A stretch of 21,479 nucleotides of DNA from Sulfurimonas sp. (lineage in GTDB: Bacteria > Campylobacterota > Campylobacteria > Campylobacterales > Sulfurimonadaceae): NCBI GenBank assembly GCA_027858865.1, contig JAQIBW010000319.1:1-21479 (forward strand). Reading direction: 5' to 3'. The notes beneath the pieces are model-generated. The model saw only the letters and a program-made list of their open reading frames with translations. It did no database searches and was not told the origin of the DNA. Below are positions 7,205 to 14,533 of this stretch, piece by piece; the first letter of the stretch is position 1; every line of letters begins with the position of its first letter. A program made the translations under genes and the position numbers.

Positions 7205-7854
7205 TCAAAATAGCTTCTTTATCTATAAGTTTACTACTGTTCTCAGCCTGTTCTTTTAAGTCTCCACCAAACCAGTGGCAGTACCAAAGTACAACAGCCT
7301 TTGACTCATACACAAAGAACTTTCTAAGTGCTAACGATGCTTTGGCTAGAAATGATCTCAGCAGAGCTATTAAACATGCAAAGCAAAGTGCTAATTTAAA
7401 AATGCTTGCTCGCATATACCTAGGAAAGTGTGCTTTAAATATTAGTGTTGGTATAGAGGATAGTTGCCAGAATTATTTGAATATATCTGATCTAGTAAAT
7501 GACAACGCTCTAAATGCTTACTACAGTTTTATAACACTGAAGTCTAATACTTCCATAGAGAACCTAAACAGCCAATACAAAGACTTTGCTTTACTTCTTA
7601 AGAATAAAGATTTTACCAAAGCAAACAGTGAAATCTTAAATATACAAAAGCCTACCTCTAAACTTCTAGCGGCATCCCTTATAAAAGATAAACTCACTCA
7701 ATCAAGTAGATATGAAATGATAAAGAGTGCATCTTTTTACGGCTACAAGAAGAGTGTACTTTTTTGGTTAAATGAAGCGATGATTAAAACGACAAATGAA
7801 GATGAACGTAAAAATCTATATAAGAAAATTTATATTTTAAAGTCAGGTGATTAA
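7201..7854 (+). CDS. Operon lipoprotein, probable MCE-transporter accessory
   Basis: The protein has a short signal peptide ending in a lipobox-like FSAC, with the lipidated cysteine at position 17. The remaining about 200 residues look all-helical, with repeats of short helices (for example NDALARNDLSRAIKHAKQSANLKMLARIYLGKCAL) that recall TPR or Sel1-type solenoids. It is not a recognised MlaC homologue. GGAGG at 7186-7190 and the ATGA overlap with the MCE gene place it as the last gene of the transporter operon. A role as an outer- or inner-membrane anchored partner of the MCE complex is inferred from position only. Confidence 0.8.
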   Translation: MIKIASLSISLLLFSACSFKSPPNQWQYQSTTAFDSYTKNFLSANDALARNDLSRAIKHAKQSANLKMLARIYLGKCALNISVGIEDSCQNYLNISDLVNDNALNAYYSFITLKSNTSIENLNSQYKDFALLLKNKDFTKANSEILNIQKPTSKLLAASLIKDKLTQSSRYEMIKSASFYGYKKSVLFWLNEAMIKTTNEDERKNLYKKIYILKSGD

Positions 7855-7880
7855 AAACGACCCCAAGGAGGATGGGATCT

Positions 7881-7988
7881 ATGCATAATCTTAGAGTCAA
7901 GTTAAGACCATACATGGAGAATCGTAAAAGTATTATATATCTTAATAGTTACGAAAGTGTTAACAAAGTCTTATCTCTTTTTAGATAA
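7881..7988 (+). CDS. Possible 35-aa small protein
   Basis: An open frame of 35 codons starts at ATG 7881, nine bases after a full-strength AAGGAGG (7865-7871), 26 bases behind the lipoprotein gene. It reads MHNLRVKLRPYMENRKSIIY and continues to a TAA at 7986. It is basic, has no signal or membrane segment, and resembles nothing I know. The ribosome-binding site lies in the loop of a weak imperfect hairpin (7859-7864 with 7874-7879). It is not rich in Phe, Tyr or Trp, so it is not an obvious attenuator leader for the chorismate mutase gene. The Shine-Dalgarno is the main support. Confidence 0.45.
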   Translation: MHNLRVKLRPYMENRKSIIYLNSYESVNKVLSLFR

Positions 7989-8050
7989 TATTACTTATAT
8001 CAAAATACAAGCCATATTTAGCAAAAGTACAATAAATCAAGGACAACTAT

Positions 8051-8344
8051 ATGACAAAATGTAATTCACTACAAGAAGTTAGAACAGCGATAGATAAGTT
8101 AGATGACTCGCTCGTAGAGTTAATCTCAGAGCGTAGCCATTTGATTCGTCAAGCTGCAGCATTTAAAGAGAGTGTAGAGGAAGTAAAAGCTGATGATCGC
8201 ATAGATTTTATCATGCAAAAAGTTCGTCACAAGGCAATTGAGCTTGATGTGTCCCCAAATATGATCTCTGATCTTTTTACAATTATGATAAATGAAATGG
8301 TTGAAACAGAAATATCAGAATTCAGAAACAAACAAACATATTAA
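8051..8344 (+). CDS. Chorismate mutase, AroQ class (PchB-like)
   Basis: This is a 97-residue all-helical protein of the AroQ fold, which converts chorismate to prephenate for Phe and Tyr synthesis. Active-site positions are visible: Arg11 and Arg28 in the first helix, Lys39 in AAAFK, and Arg50 in ADDRID. The position that is Gln in PchB and in E. coli chorismate mutase appears to be Glu87, as in yeast chorismate mutase. Spacing around AAAFK and LFTIMINEMVETEI resembles PchB isochorismate-pyruvate lyase more than the PheA mutase domain, so lyase activity cannot be excluded. It is a monofunctional protein with no dehydratase or dehydrogenase domain attached. AAGGA (8039-8043) supports the start. 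Confidence 0.82.
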   Translation: MTKCNSLQEVRTAIDKLDDSLVELISERSHLIRQAAAFKESVEEVKADDRIDFIMQKVRHKAIELDVSPNMISDLFTIMINEMVETEISEFRNKQTY

Positions 8345-8351
8345 AATAAAT

Positions 8352-9233
8352 ATGAAATTTCTTTTATTACTAAGCATAAGCTTGTTTACCCTTCTAGCAT
8401 CAGACGCTTTTATAACTCCAAGTGAACTAAAGAGTTCTCTTGAAGATAAAAACTTGGTCATTATTGATGTAGCAGATGCTGCTATATACAAAGCTAGTCA
8501 CATTACAGATGCTATTAACTCTGATGTGTCTAAATTTATAAATCAAGAACCAGAAAATATATACTCACTTATGAATTCACAACAACTCATACAAAAAGAG
8601 TTAAGAAAACTTGGCATAAACCAAGATTCAAAAGTAGTTATATACTCTCATAACACGAATAATGATATTTTAAATTCAAGTTATTTAGCATTTATACTTC
8701 TTTACAGCGGTTTTGAGAACATAACTATTTTAGATGGTGGATATATGGCTTGGGTCTTTAAATACGAAAGGTTAACTTCATCTATACTACCTGACTCAAA
8801 AGATGAAGGAAATATAGTTGTTGAGCCTAATAAACATCTACTTGTTAACCGCGACAGAGTTCTAAGCACTCTTGCTTCAACACCAACGCTAGATGCAAGA
8901 TCTCCGCAAATGTACTATGGGGTAGAGCGTTCCGATAAAGTTTCGTCTATCGGCCATATCTCATATGCTAAAAGTAGTTTCTATAAAGACAAGTTTTTAA
9001 GAGATGGTACACTAAGAGTAGAAAAAGAACTTGATGAAATTTTTATTTCTGGACATGAACTTAATAGCAGTGATGAAGTTATAGTATATGCAGATAATGC
9101 TTTTACTGCAAGTATGGAGTTCTATATTTTATATAAACATATGGGATTTAAAAATACAAAGCTATATGAAGCTTCACTTTTAGAATGGGGAAATACTTTA
9201 GATTTACCTATGACTAGATTTAAATGGGAGTAA
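8352..9233 (+). CDS. Periplasmic two-domain rhodanese-like protein without catalytic Cys
   Basis: A hydrophobic leader (MKFLLLLSISLFTLLASDA) precedes two rhodanese homology domains, about 22-140 and 158-293. The structural motifs are clear: HITDAIN and LDGGYMAW in the first, LDARSP, GHISYAKS and LYEASLLEWG in the second. In active sulfurtransferases the loop in the second domain begins with cysteine (as in YCGSGVTAS). Here it reads YADNAFTAS with Ala247, and the first-domain loop reads YSHNTN with Ser99. The whole protein contains no cysteine, so thiosulfate sulfurtransferase chemistry is unlikely. The frame runs upstream to 8292 inside the mutase gene, but the signal peptide sets the start at 8352. 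No clear ribosome-binding site is seen. Confidence 0.83.
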   Translation: MKFLLLLSISLFTLLASDAFITPSELKSSLEDKNLVIIDVADAAIYKASHITDAINSDVSKFINQEPENIYSLMNSQQLIQKELRKLGINQDSKVVIYSHNTNNDILNSSYLAFILLYSGFENITILDGGYMAWVFKYERLTSSILPDSKDEGNIVVEPNKHLLVNRDRVLSTLASTPTLDARSPQMYYGVERSDKVSSIGHISYAKSSFYKDKFLRDGTLRVEKELDEIFISGHELNSSDEVIVYADNAFTASMEFYILYKHMGFKNTKLYEASLLEWGNTLDLPMTRFKWE

Positions 9234-9243
9234 TGCTTTTAAC

Positions 9244-9298
9244 ATGAGCATATGGAAGATTTTAAATAAAATCTTCACAGAAGCTCATATTTTTATTT
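9244..9298. terminator. Bidirectional rho-independent-type terminator
   Basis: A perfect 9-bp stem (GAAGATTTT 9255-9263, AAAATCTTC 9268-9276, loop AAAT) is nested inside an outer 6-bp stem (ATGAGC 9244-9249, GCTCAT 9283-9288). A T-rich run follows at 9289-9298 on the + strand. It lies between the convergent rhodanese-like gene and infA, whose stop codon is at 9293-9295. It can end the + strand genes. On the minus strand the hairpin is followed by few U residues, so termination there is less certain. Confidence 0.7.
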
Positions 9299-9511
9299 GT
9301 AACGATAAGTGATACGTCCCTTATCAAGAGAGTACGGTGTTAATTCTAATTTAACTTTATCACCTGGAAGTATTTTAATATAGTGCATACGCATTTTACC
9401 TGCAATATGACATAAAATAATATGTCCATTTTCTAATTCAACACGGAAAGTTGCATTTGGTAATGCTTCAATAATCTTGCCGTCAACTTCTATAACGTCA
9501 GCTTTAGCCAT
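9293..9511 (-). CDS. infA: Translation initiation factor IF-1
   Basis: The 72-residue single OB-fold protein has the standard IF-1 length and sequence (VIEVDGKIIEALPNATFRVE, then LENGHIILCHIAGKMRM and GDKVKLELTPYSLDKGRITYR). IF-1 binds the 30S A site and helps IF-2 and IF-3 during initiation. AAGGA precedes the ATG, about nine bases upstream. It is the last gene of the ribosomal cluster, behind map with a 22-bp gap, and is directly followed by a hairpin terminator. In many bacteria rpmJ and rpsM follow infA; here they do not. Confidence 0.97.
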   Translation of the reverse strand: MAKADVIEVDGKIIEALPNATFRVELENGHIILCHIAGKMRMHYIKILPGDKVKLELTPYSLDKGRITYRYK

Positions 9512-9533
9512 TTATAAGTCCTTTTTATAACTC

Positions 9534-10292
9534 TTAAGCAAGAGATAATATCTCAGCTTTACCATTGATAACAGCAACAGTATGCTCATAGTGTGAACCG
9601 CGTAAATTATCGGCACTAACAACATCCCACTTATTTTCTAAAATAATTGGTTTTGATTCTTTTTGACAGATCATCGGTTCAAGACAAAAAACCATTCCGT
9701 TTTTTATCTTTGGACCAGATTTAGGATTTTTACCATCTAGATAATTTGGTATTTCAGGCTCTTCGTGAGGCTTTTTACCAATCCCATGTCCACAAAAACT
9801 GTGCAGAGGAACAAAACCTCTAGCTATAATAAACTCTTCCAAAATTAAAGATAACTCTTTAAATCTCATACCCTCTTTAATCTCGCCGATAGCATTGTAA
9901 AGAGAATCTTTAGCACATGCTATTAACTCTTCATCTAGTTTATCAACTTTACCAACAGGAACTGTGACTGCAGCATCTCCGAACCATCCATCAAGCTCTG
10001 TACCAATATCATAACCTATTACATCACCCTCTTTGAGTTTATAATCTGTTGGGATACCGTGAATAATAACTTGATTAAGTGAAGTACATACTGCATTAGG
10101 GAAGCCGTAGAGACCCTTAAAAGATGGCCTAGCACCATGAGATCGGATATAATCCTCTCCCATAGCGTCTAACTCTCTTAAAGAGATTCCTACTTTTGTG
10201 TTTTTAGCAAGAAGTTCTAACGCACCACCAACAATTCTGTTAGCAGCACGTAGTTTTTCAATTTCCTGAGGTTTTCTAAGCGCAATGGCCAT
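9534..10292 (-). CDS. map: Methionine aminopeptidase, type I
   Basis: The enzyme removes the N-terminal methionine from new proteins. The 252-residue protein shows the two-metal site: Asp95 in GYDIGTE, Asp106 in WFGDAAVT, His169 in FCGHGIGKKPHE, Glu205 in CLEPM, and Glu236 in YEHTVAV. His79 in IIHGIP is the substrate-binding histidine. It lacks the long insertion of type II enzymes and any N-terminal zinc domain, so it is type Ia. It follows secY with a 3-bp gap and precedes infA, the usual Campylobacterota and Gram-positive order, and is presumably co-transcribed with the ribosomal genes. Confidence 0.97.
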   Translation of the reverse strand: MAIALRKPQEIEKLRAANRIVGGALELLAKNTKVGISLRELDAMGEDYIRSHGARPSFKGLYGFPNAVCTSLNQVIIHGIPTDYKLKEGDVIGYDIGTELDGWFGDAAVTVPVGKVDKLDEELIACAKDSLYNAIGEIKEGMRFKELSLILEEFIIARGFVPLHSFCGHGIGKKPHEEPEIPNYLDGKNPKSGPKIKNGMVFCLEPMICQKESKPIILENKWDVVSADNLRGSHYEHTVAVINGKAEILSLA

Positions 10293-10295
10293 TAT

Positions 10296-11558
10296 TTATA
10301 GTCCAACTGCACTTAGTGTCTCATATTTACTCATGTAAACTTGAGCCTCAATTTTTCTCATAGTATCTAGAGCAACTTGAACAACGATTAAAACCGCTGT
10401 ACCACCAAAGAAGAAAGGTACACCCATCCCCTTGATTATCATAAATGGCAGAGTCGCAACAAGACCAAGATATAGAGCACCTGTAAAAGTTAATCTACTA
10501 GCAGTTTCATTTAAAAACTCCATAGTAGCGTTACCAGTACGAATACCTGGAATAAATCCACCTTGTCTTTTTAGATTTTCTGAAATATCTTTTGCATTGA
10601 ATGTAATCGAAGCATAAAAGAATGCAAAGAAAACAACAAAAGCAAATGTTAAAAAGTTAAAAAAGTAACTATTAGGACTTAACAAGTCAGCGATTCCCTG
10701 AATAGTAGGGTTTGTACTACTTGATAAAACTGTCATAGGAAACATTAATATCGCAGAAGCAAAGATTACTGGAATAACACCAGCTAAGTTTACCTTGATA
10801 GGAATATAGTTCATTACTCTTTTGTTTTGATTTTGCATCATAACTTTTTTGGCGTAGGTAACAGGTACACGACGCTCACCAAGTTCAACGTAAATAATGA
10901 TTGCAACAGTACTCATTATAAGAGCAAGAATTGCAATTACAGTTAAGAAACTCATAGCACCAGTATTTACCATTGTAATTGTTTGACCAATTGCACCTGG
11001 AATTGCTGAAACGATACCGGCAAAGATAATAAGTGAAATACCATTACCGATACCACTTTGTGTAATCTGCTCACCAATCCACATAAGTAACATTGTTCCC
11101 GCTAGCATTGATACAGCAGAAAGTATTATAAATGTATTATGATCAGCTAAAATTGCACTATTACCACTTGGACCAGTTAAACTTTGAAGACCGACACTAA
11201 TACCGATAGCTTGGATAATTGTAATAACAATAGTCGCATAACGAATAATTTGCATATACTTAACCATTCCGTCACGTTCTTTTTTCATTTGACCTAAAGG
11301 AGCAAAAGTAGCAGCTAGAAGTTCCATGATGATTGAAGCGGTGATGTAAGGCATAATACCAAGAGCGATAATAGACATTCTCTCAACAGCATTTCCACTA
11401 AACATATTAAATAAACCTAGTGCGTCAGCTTGGTGTGAATCGAAGAATGAAGCGATAACAGCAGTATCTACGCCCGGTACTGGCACATAAGCCAGCAAGC
11501 GGTAGATGAATAAAAACCCGATAGTAATAAGTATCTTATTTACTAGATTTTTATTCAC
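10296..11558 (-). CDS. secY: Protein translocase subunit SecY
   Basis: This is the channel subunit of the Sec translocon in the inner membrane. The 420-residue protein has about ten membrane helices. Family landmarks are LLAYVPVPGVD near the N terminus, MSIIALGIMPYITASIIMELL at the plug/TM2 region, SGIGNGISLIIFAGIVSAIP, ERRVPVTYAKK in the cytosolic loop that contacts the ribosome and SecA, and the LKRQGGFIPGIRTG loop near the C terminus. It lies between rplO (2-bp gap) and map (3-bp gap), as in spc operons. Nothing suggests an accessory SecY2. Confidence 0.97.
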   Translation of the reverse strand: MNKNLVNKILITIGFLFIYRLLAYVPVPGVDTAVIASFFDSHQADALGLFNMFSGNAVERMSIIALGIMPYITASIIMELLAATFAPLGQMKKERDGMVKYMQIIRYATIVITIIQAIGISVGLQSLTGPSGNSAILADHNTFIILSAVSMLAGTMLLMWIGEQITQSGIGNGISLIIFAGIVSAIPGAIGQTITMVNTGAMSFLTVIAILALIMSTVAIIIYVELGERRVPVTYAKKVMMQNQNKRVMNYIPIKVNLAGVIPVIFASAILMFPMTVLSSSTNPTIQGIADLLSPNSYFFNFLTFAFVVFFAFFYASITFNAKDISENLKRQGGFIPGIRTGNATMEFLNETASRLTFTGALYLGLVATLPFMIIKGMGVPFFFGGTAVLIVVQVALDTMRKIEAQVYMSKYETLSAVGL

Positions 11559-11560
11559 GA

Positions 11561-11959
11561 CTATTTACCTGTTGTAGTAACGTTGTCGTCTTTAATTTTT
11601 GATGCTAGATCTTTAGCAGAAGCACCAACTAATTTTACTTTAGAAACAGATGCAGCAATTTTGTGAACACTACGGATAGATTCCATAGTAATTTCAGCTA
11701 ATCCAGCAACTGCTTGAATTCTCTCAACATTAATAACATAAGGTTTTATGTTGCGAGAATGAAATCCAACTTTAGGAAGTCTTTTTGCAAGTTGCATTTG
11801 ACCACCCTCGAAATTTCTTTTTCTCTTATAACCTGAACGAGATTTCTGACCTGTTTGACCACGTGCTGCAGTCTTACCAGTTCCAGAACCTTGTCCACGA
11901 CCAACTCTTTTACGGTTACATGAAGAACCTTCTGCTGGTGATAAATTTTCAATACCCAT
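11561..11959 (-). CDS. rplO: 50S ribosomal protein L15
   Basis: The 132-residue protein starts with the family's N terminus (MGIENLSPAEGS) and has the Gly/Arg-rich extended tail (RKRVGRGQGSGTGKTAARGQ) that threads into 23S rRNA, followed by the globular domain with FEGGQMQLAKRLPKVGF. L15 is a late-assembly protein near the L5/central protuberance region. It directly follows rpsE with a 3-bp gap: there is no rpmD (L30) between them, unlike in E. coli. The C terminus is shorter than in E. coli (144 residues). Confidence 0.96.
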   Translation of the reverse strand: MGIENLSPAEGSSCNRKRVGRGQGSGTGKTAARGQTGQKSRSGYKRKRNFEGGQMQLAKRLPKVGFHSRNIKPYVINVERIQAVAGLAEITMESIRSVHKIAASVSKVKLVGASAKDLASKIKDDNVTTTGK

Positions 11960-11962
11960 TCT

Positions 11963-12403
11963 CTATCCTTTTATACGAGTAAGTGCTTCAACTGTAGCAC
12001 GAACAAGTGTTCCTGGATTGTTTGAGCCAATTGACTTTGTAAGTATGTCTTGAATACCTGCAAGTTCAAGAACAGGACGAGCTGCTCCACCTGCAATAAC
12101 ACCTGTACCTTCAGATGCCGGCTTCAGAAGAACACGACTTGCATTGTATTTATGCTCAATATCATGTGCTATTGTTGTACCTTTGATACTAACAGTAGTT
12201 AGGTTTTTAAAAGCGTTATCAACAGCTTTACGGATTGCGTCTGGAACTTCCTTCGCTTTACCCATACCATAACCTACAGTACCATTTTTATTACCAACTA
12301 CGATAAGTGCAGTAAAACGAAATCTTCTACCACCCTTAACAACTTTAGTAACACGACCAATGTTTACAATTGATTCTTCAAAATCTTCTCTATTGATTTC
12401 CAT
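11963..12403 (-). CDS. rpsE: 30S ribosomal protein S5
   Basis: This 146-residue protein has the S5 double-stranded RNA-binding domain (INIGRVTKVVKGGRRFRFTALIVVG, then GYGMGKAKEVPDAIRKAVD) and the C-terminal domain (GTGVIAGGAARPVLELAGIQDILTKSIGSNNP). S5 sits at the mRNA entry side with S3 and S4 and helps decoding accuracy and mRNA unwinding. The protein is shorter than E. coli S5 (167), mainly at the ends, as is common in this phylum. It is between rplR (8-bp gap) and rplO. Confidence 0.97.
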   Translation of the reverse strand: MEINREDFEESIVNIGRVTKVVKGGRRFRFTALIVVGNKNGTVGYGMGKAKEVPDAIRKAVDNAFKNLTTVSIKGTTIAHDIEHKYNASRVLLKPASEGTGVIAGGAARPVLELAGIQDILTKSIGSNNPGTLVRATVEALTRIKG

Positions 12404-12411
12404 ATCAGCCC

Positions 12412-12768
12412 CTAAAACTTAATTTCGTTAGCACGAAGTGCGTCACCAAATGCAGCTATAACGCCGTGGTATTGGTAACCATTACGGTCAAATACAACTT
12501 CAGAAACGTTAGCTTTTTTAAGTGTTGCAGCAAATGCTTCACCTAGTGCAGCAGCACCTTCTTTGTTTGATTTATGACCTGTTGACTTTGAGTTAAGCGC
12601 CGCTAATGTTGTTGCAGTTGCATCATCAATAGCTTGTACACTTAAATAACGATTTGAACGAAATACAGAAACACGAGGAAGTGAAGCACAACCAGATATC
12701 TTTGCACGAATACGACGCTTACGCTTTAAACGATTAGCAATTTTCGATTTTAATACTTTAGCATTCAT
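12412..12768 (-). CDS. rplR: 50S ribosomal protein L18
   Basis: The 118-residue 5S rRNA-binding protein has a basic N terminus (LKSKIANRLKRKRRIRAKISG) and the L18 core (RVSVFRSNRYLSVQAIDDATATTLAALNS, ending with VVFDRNGYQYHGVIAAFGDALRANEI). Together with L5 it carries 5S rRNA into the central protuberance. It follows rplF after a 13-bp gap that contains a good GGAGG on the minus strand. Length and ends match the family. Confidence 0.96.
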   Translation of the reverse strand: MNAKVLKSKIANRLKRKRRIRAKISGCASLPRVSVFRSNRYLSVQAIDDATATTLAALNSKSTGHKSNKEGAAALGEAFAATLKKANVSEVVFDRNGYQYHGVIAAFGDALRANEIKF

Positions 12769-12781
12769 TTATACTCCTCCC

Positions 12782-13318
12782 TTATTTCTTAGCTGTTTTA
12801 CCGGCTTTACGCACGATATGCTCTTCCATGTATTTAACACCTTTACCTTTGTAAGGCTCTGGCGGACGGAATGATCTAATCTCTGCAGCTACTTGACCAA
12901 GCGTTTGCTTGTCATAGCTTTTAAGAGTAATAACATTCTTCTCTACAATAGCTTCTATAGCTTCTGGTAAATCATAATTAATATCATGAGAGTGACCAAG
13001 TTGAAGATTAAGTACGCGACCTTTAACAGCAGCACGGTAACCAACACCATTGATTTCTAATTGCTTAGTGTAACCAGTAGTTAAACCAACAACGATATTT
13101 TGAGCTAATGCTCTATATGTTCCCCAGAATGCTCTATGAACTTTCTCTTGTGATTTTGCAGCAAAAGTTAAAGTGTTTCCTTCTAAAGAGAAGTCAACAT
13201 TTCCTTTTGTATCTAAATCAATACTATTTTTGCCTTTAGCAAAAGTTATAACATTTCCATTTGTACTAACATTAATGTCAGCAGCAAATTCTACAGGTAA
13301 TTTACCAATTCTTGACAT
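12782..13318 (-). CDS. rplF: 50S ribosomal protein L6
   Basis: The 178-residue protein shows the two tandem L6 folds. It opens with MSRIGKLPVEF, has the middle stretch FWGTYRALAQNIVVGLTTGYTK, and ends with the rRNA-contacting signature PPEPYKGKGVKYMEEHIVRKAGKTAKK. L6 lies near the sarcin-ricin loop at the base of the L7/L12 stalk. Gaps to rpsH (9 bp) and rplR (13 bp) indicate co-transcription. Nothing is unusual except an Asn/Lys-rich first domain (NGNVITFAKGKNSIDLD). Confidence 0.97.
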   Translation of the reverse strand: MSRIGKLPVEFAADINVSTNGNVITFAKGKNSIDLDTKGNVDFSLEGNTLTFAAKSQEKVHRAFWGTYRALAQNIVVGLTTGYTKQLEINGVGYRAAVKGRVLNLQLGHSHDINYDLPEAIEAIVEKNVITLKSYDKQTLGQVAAEIRSFRPPEPYKGKGVKYMEEHIVRKAGKTAKK

Positions 13319-13327
13319 GCTATCTCC

Positions 13328-13726
13328 CTACCAAACTGTACACATAACTTCGCCACCAATGCCAAGCTCAAAAGCTTTGTCATTTGGTAGAACGCCGTGT
13401 GATGTACTAACAATAATAGTTCCGTAACCATTTTTGAAACGCTTAATGTCTTCTTTACCTTTGTAAACACGTCTACCAGGTTTAGAAACTCTTTTTATCT
13501 CGTTGATTACGGTTTTACCTTCTTCATTGTACTTAAGTACAACTTTGATAGTTTTCTTAACGCCATCTTGAACAACGTTACAACTCTCAATATAACCTTT
13601 TTCTACTAAGATATTTGCTACAGACTCAACACTCTTAGAGTGAACTAGAGTAGTAACTGGTAATCTTCTCATACCCGCATTACGAACACGTGTTAATGCA
13701 TCTGATACTAGATCATTTATTGCCAT
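13328..13726 (-). CDS. rpsH: 30S ribosomal protein S8
   Basis: This 132-residue 16S rRNA-binding protein starts MAINDLVSDALTRVRNAGMRR and ends with the S8 signature STSHGVLPNDKAFELGIGGEVMCTVW. S8 binds helix 21 of 16S rRNA, and in E. coli it represses the spc operon by binding its mRNA near rplE. It is separated from rpsN by 73 bp, the largest gap in this gene run. That gap contains an 8-bp inverted repeat. AAGGA lies before the ATG. Confidence 0.97.
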   Translation of the reverse strand: MAINDLVSDALTRVRNAGMRRLPVTTLVHSKSVESVANILVEKGYIESCNVVQDGVKKTIKVVLKYNEEGKTVINEIKRVSKPGRRVYKGKEDIKRFKNGYGTIIVSTSHGVLPNDKAFELGIGGEVMCTVW

Positions 13727-13743
13727 TATTTTTCCTTATGTGT

Positions 13744-13772
13744 AGTTATTTTACAATTACTTATAAATAACT
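13744..13772 (-). promoter_or_regulatory. Inverted repeat in the rpsN-rpsH gap
   Basis: An 8-bp perfect inverted repeat (AGTTATTT at 13744-13751, AAATAACT at 13765-13772, 13-base loop) lies in the only sizeable gap of the cluster, just upstream of the rpsH ribosome-binding site. It has no U-tract, so it is not a plain terminator. It could be an mRNA processing site, a ribosomal-protein binding site, or part of an internal promoter (TGTAAAAT on the minus strand lies in the loop region). The role is unproven. Confidence 0.35.
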
Positions 13773-13799
13773 GCTAATGAATAGTAGTTTCCTCTTGGA

Positions 13800-13985
13800 T
13801 TACCAAGAAGACTTTCTAACACCTGGGATTAATCCCTCATTTGCCATTTTTCTAAAACAAATACGACAGATACCAAAGTCACGAAGAACTGAGTGTGGAC
13901 GACCACAAATCTGACATCTTGTATAACCACGAACTTTGAACTTAGGTTCTCTTTTCGCTTTAGCGATCATTGACTTTTTAGCCAT
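13800..13985 (-). CDS. rpsN: 30S ribosomal protein S14, zinc-binding type (S14Z)
   Basis: The 61-residue protein is the short zinc-containing S14. Two CxxC pairs, Cys24/Cys27 and Cys40/Cys43, sit in RCQICGRPHSVLRDFGICRICFRK, and the C terminus GLIPGVRKSSW is standard. S14 binds the 30S head late in assembly. The longer zinc-free S14 is absent here. The ATG lies inside the end of rplE, an 8-bp overlap, so translation is coupled. Confidence 0.97.
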   Translation of the reverse strand: MAKKSMIAKAKREPKFKVRGYTRCQICGRPHSVLRDFGICRICFRKMANEGLIPGVRKSSW

Positions 13986-14529
13986 TAGTACTCCCTTTAG
14001 TAAAAGGCATACCCATTTTCTCTAAAAGAGCAAATCCTGCCTTATCTGAATCAGCAGTTGTAACAACTGTGATATTCATACCATGAATTTGCATGATTGA
14101 GTCATAACCAATTTCTGGGAAAATAAGTTGCTCTTGAAGACCGAAGTTATAGTTACCACGACCATCAAAACCATTTCTTGGAACACCACGGAAATCTTTC
14201 ACACGTGGAAGTGCGATAGATACTAGACGATCTAAGAAGTTATACATATTTTCACCACGAAGTGTTACACGGATACCAACTGGCATACCTTCACGAACTT
14301 TGAAACCAGCAACTGATTTCTTAGCGATTACAGTAGTTGCTTTTTGACCAGCAATTGTTGTAATTGTATCTTCGATGTTTTTGATAAGTTTATTATCTTT
14401 CATTGCAAAACCAGCACCAACAGAAATAATTATTTTTTCTACTTTTGGTGTTTGCATAGGATTAGCGATACCTAAGTCAGCTTGTAATTCAGATTTTAAA
14501 CCTAAATATTTTTCTTTTAAACGAGCCAT
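13978..14529 (-). CDS. rplE: 50S ribosomal protein L5
   Basis: The 183-residue 5S rRNA-binding protein shows the L5 landmarks: NPMQTPKVEKIIISVGAG, the loop AGFKVREGMPVGIRVTLRG, and RVKDFRGVPRNGFDGRGNYNFG. L5 contacts the P-site tRNA and forms bridge B1b with S13. Length is close to the family's usual 179. It overlaps rpsN by 8 bp at its 3' end and follows rplX with a 4-bp gap. Confidence 0.97.
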   Translation of the reverse strand: MARLKEKYLGLKSELQADLGIANPMQTPKVEKIIISVGAGFAMKDNKLIKNIEDTITTIAGQKATTVIAKKSVAGFKVREGMPVGIRVTLRGENMYNFLDRLVSIALPRVKDFRGVPRNGFDGRGNYNFGLQEQLIFPEIGYDSIMQIHGMNITVVTTADSDKAGFALLEKMGMPFTKGSTNG

Positions 14530-14533
14530 CTAA

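Noticed and set aside
7143..7415. Minus-strand 90-codon frame across the MCE/lipoprotein junction
   Set aside because: It is antisense to two well-supported genes and has no ribosome-binding site or known similarity.
7881..7988. Attenuator leader peptide for the chorismate mutase gene
   Set aside because: The frame has only a few scattered Tyr and one Phe, and no terminator/antiterminator pair is seen before 8051.
8292..8351. Upstream extension of the rhodanese-like reading frame
   Set aside because: It overlaps the chorismate mutase gene and would bury a clean signal peptide that starts at 8352.
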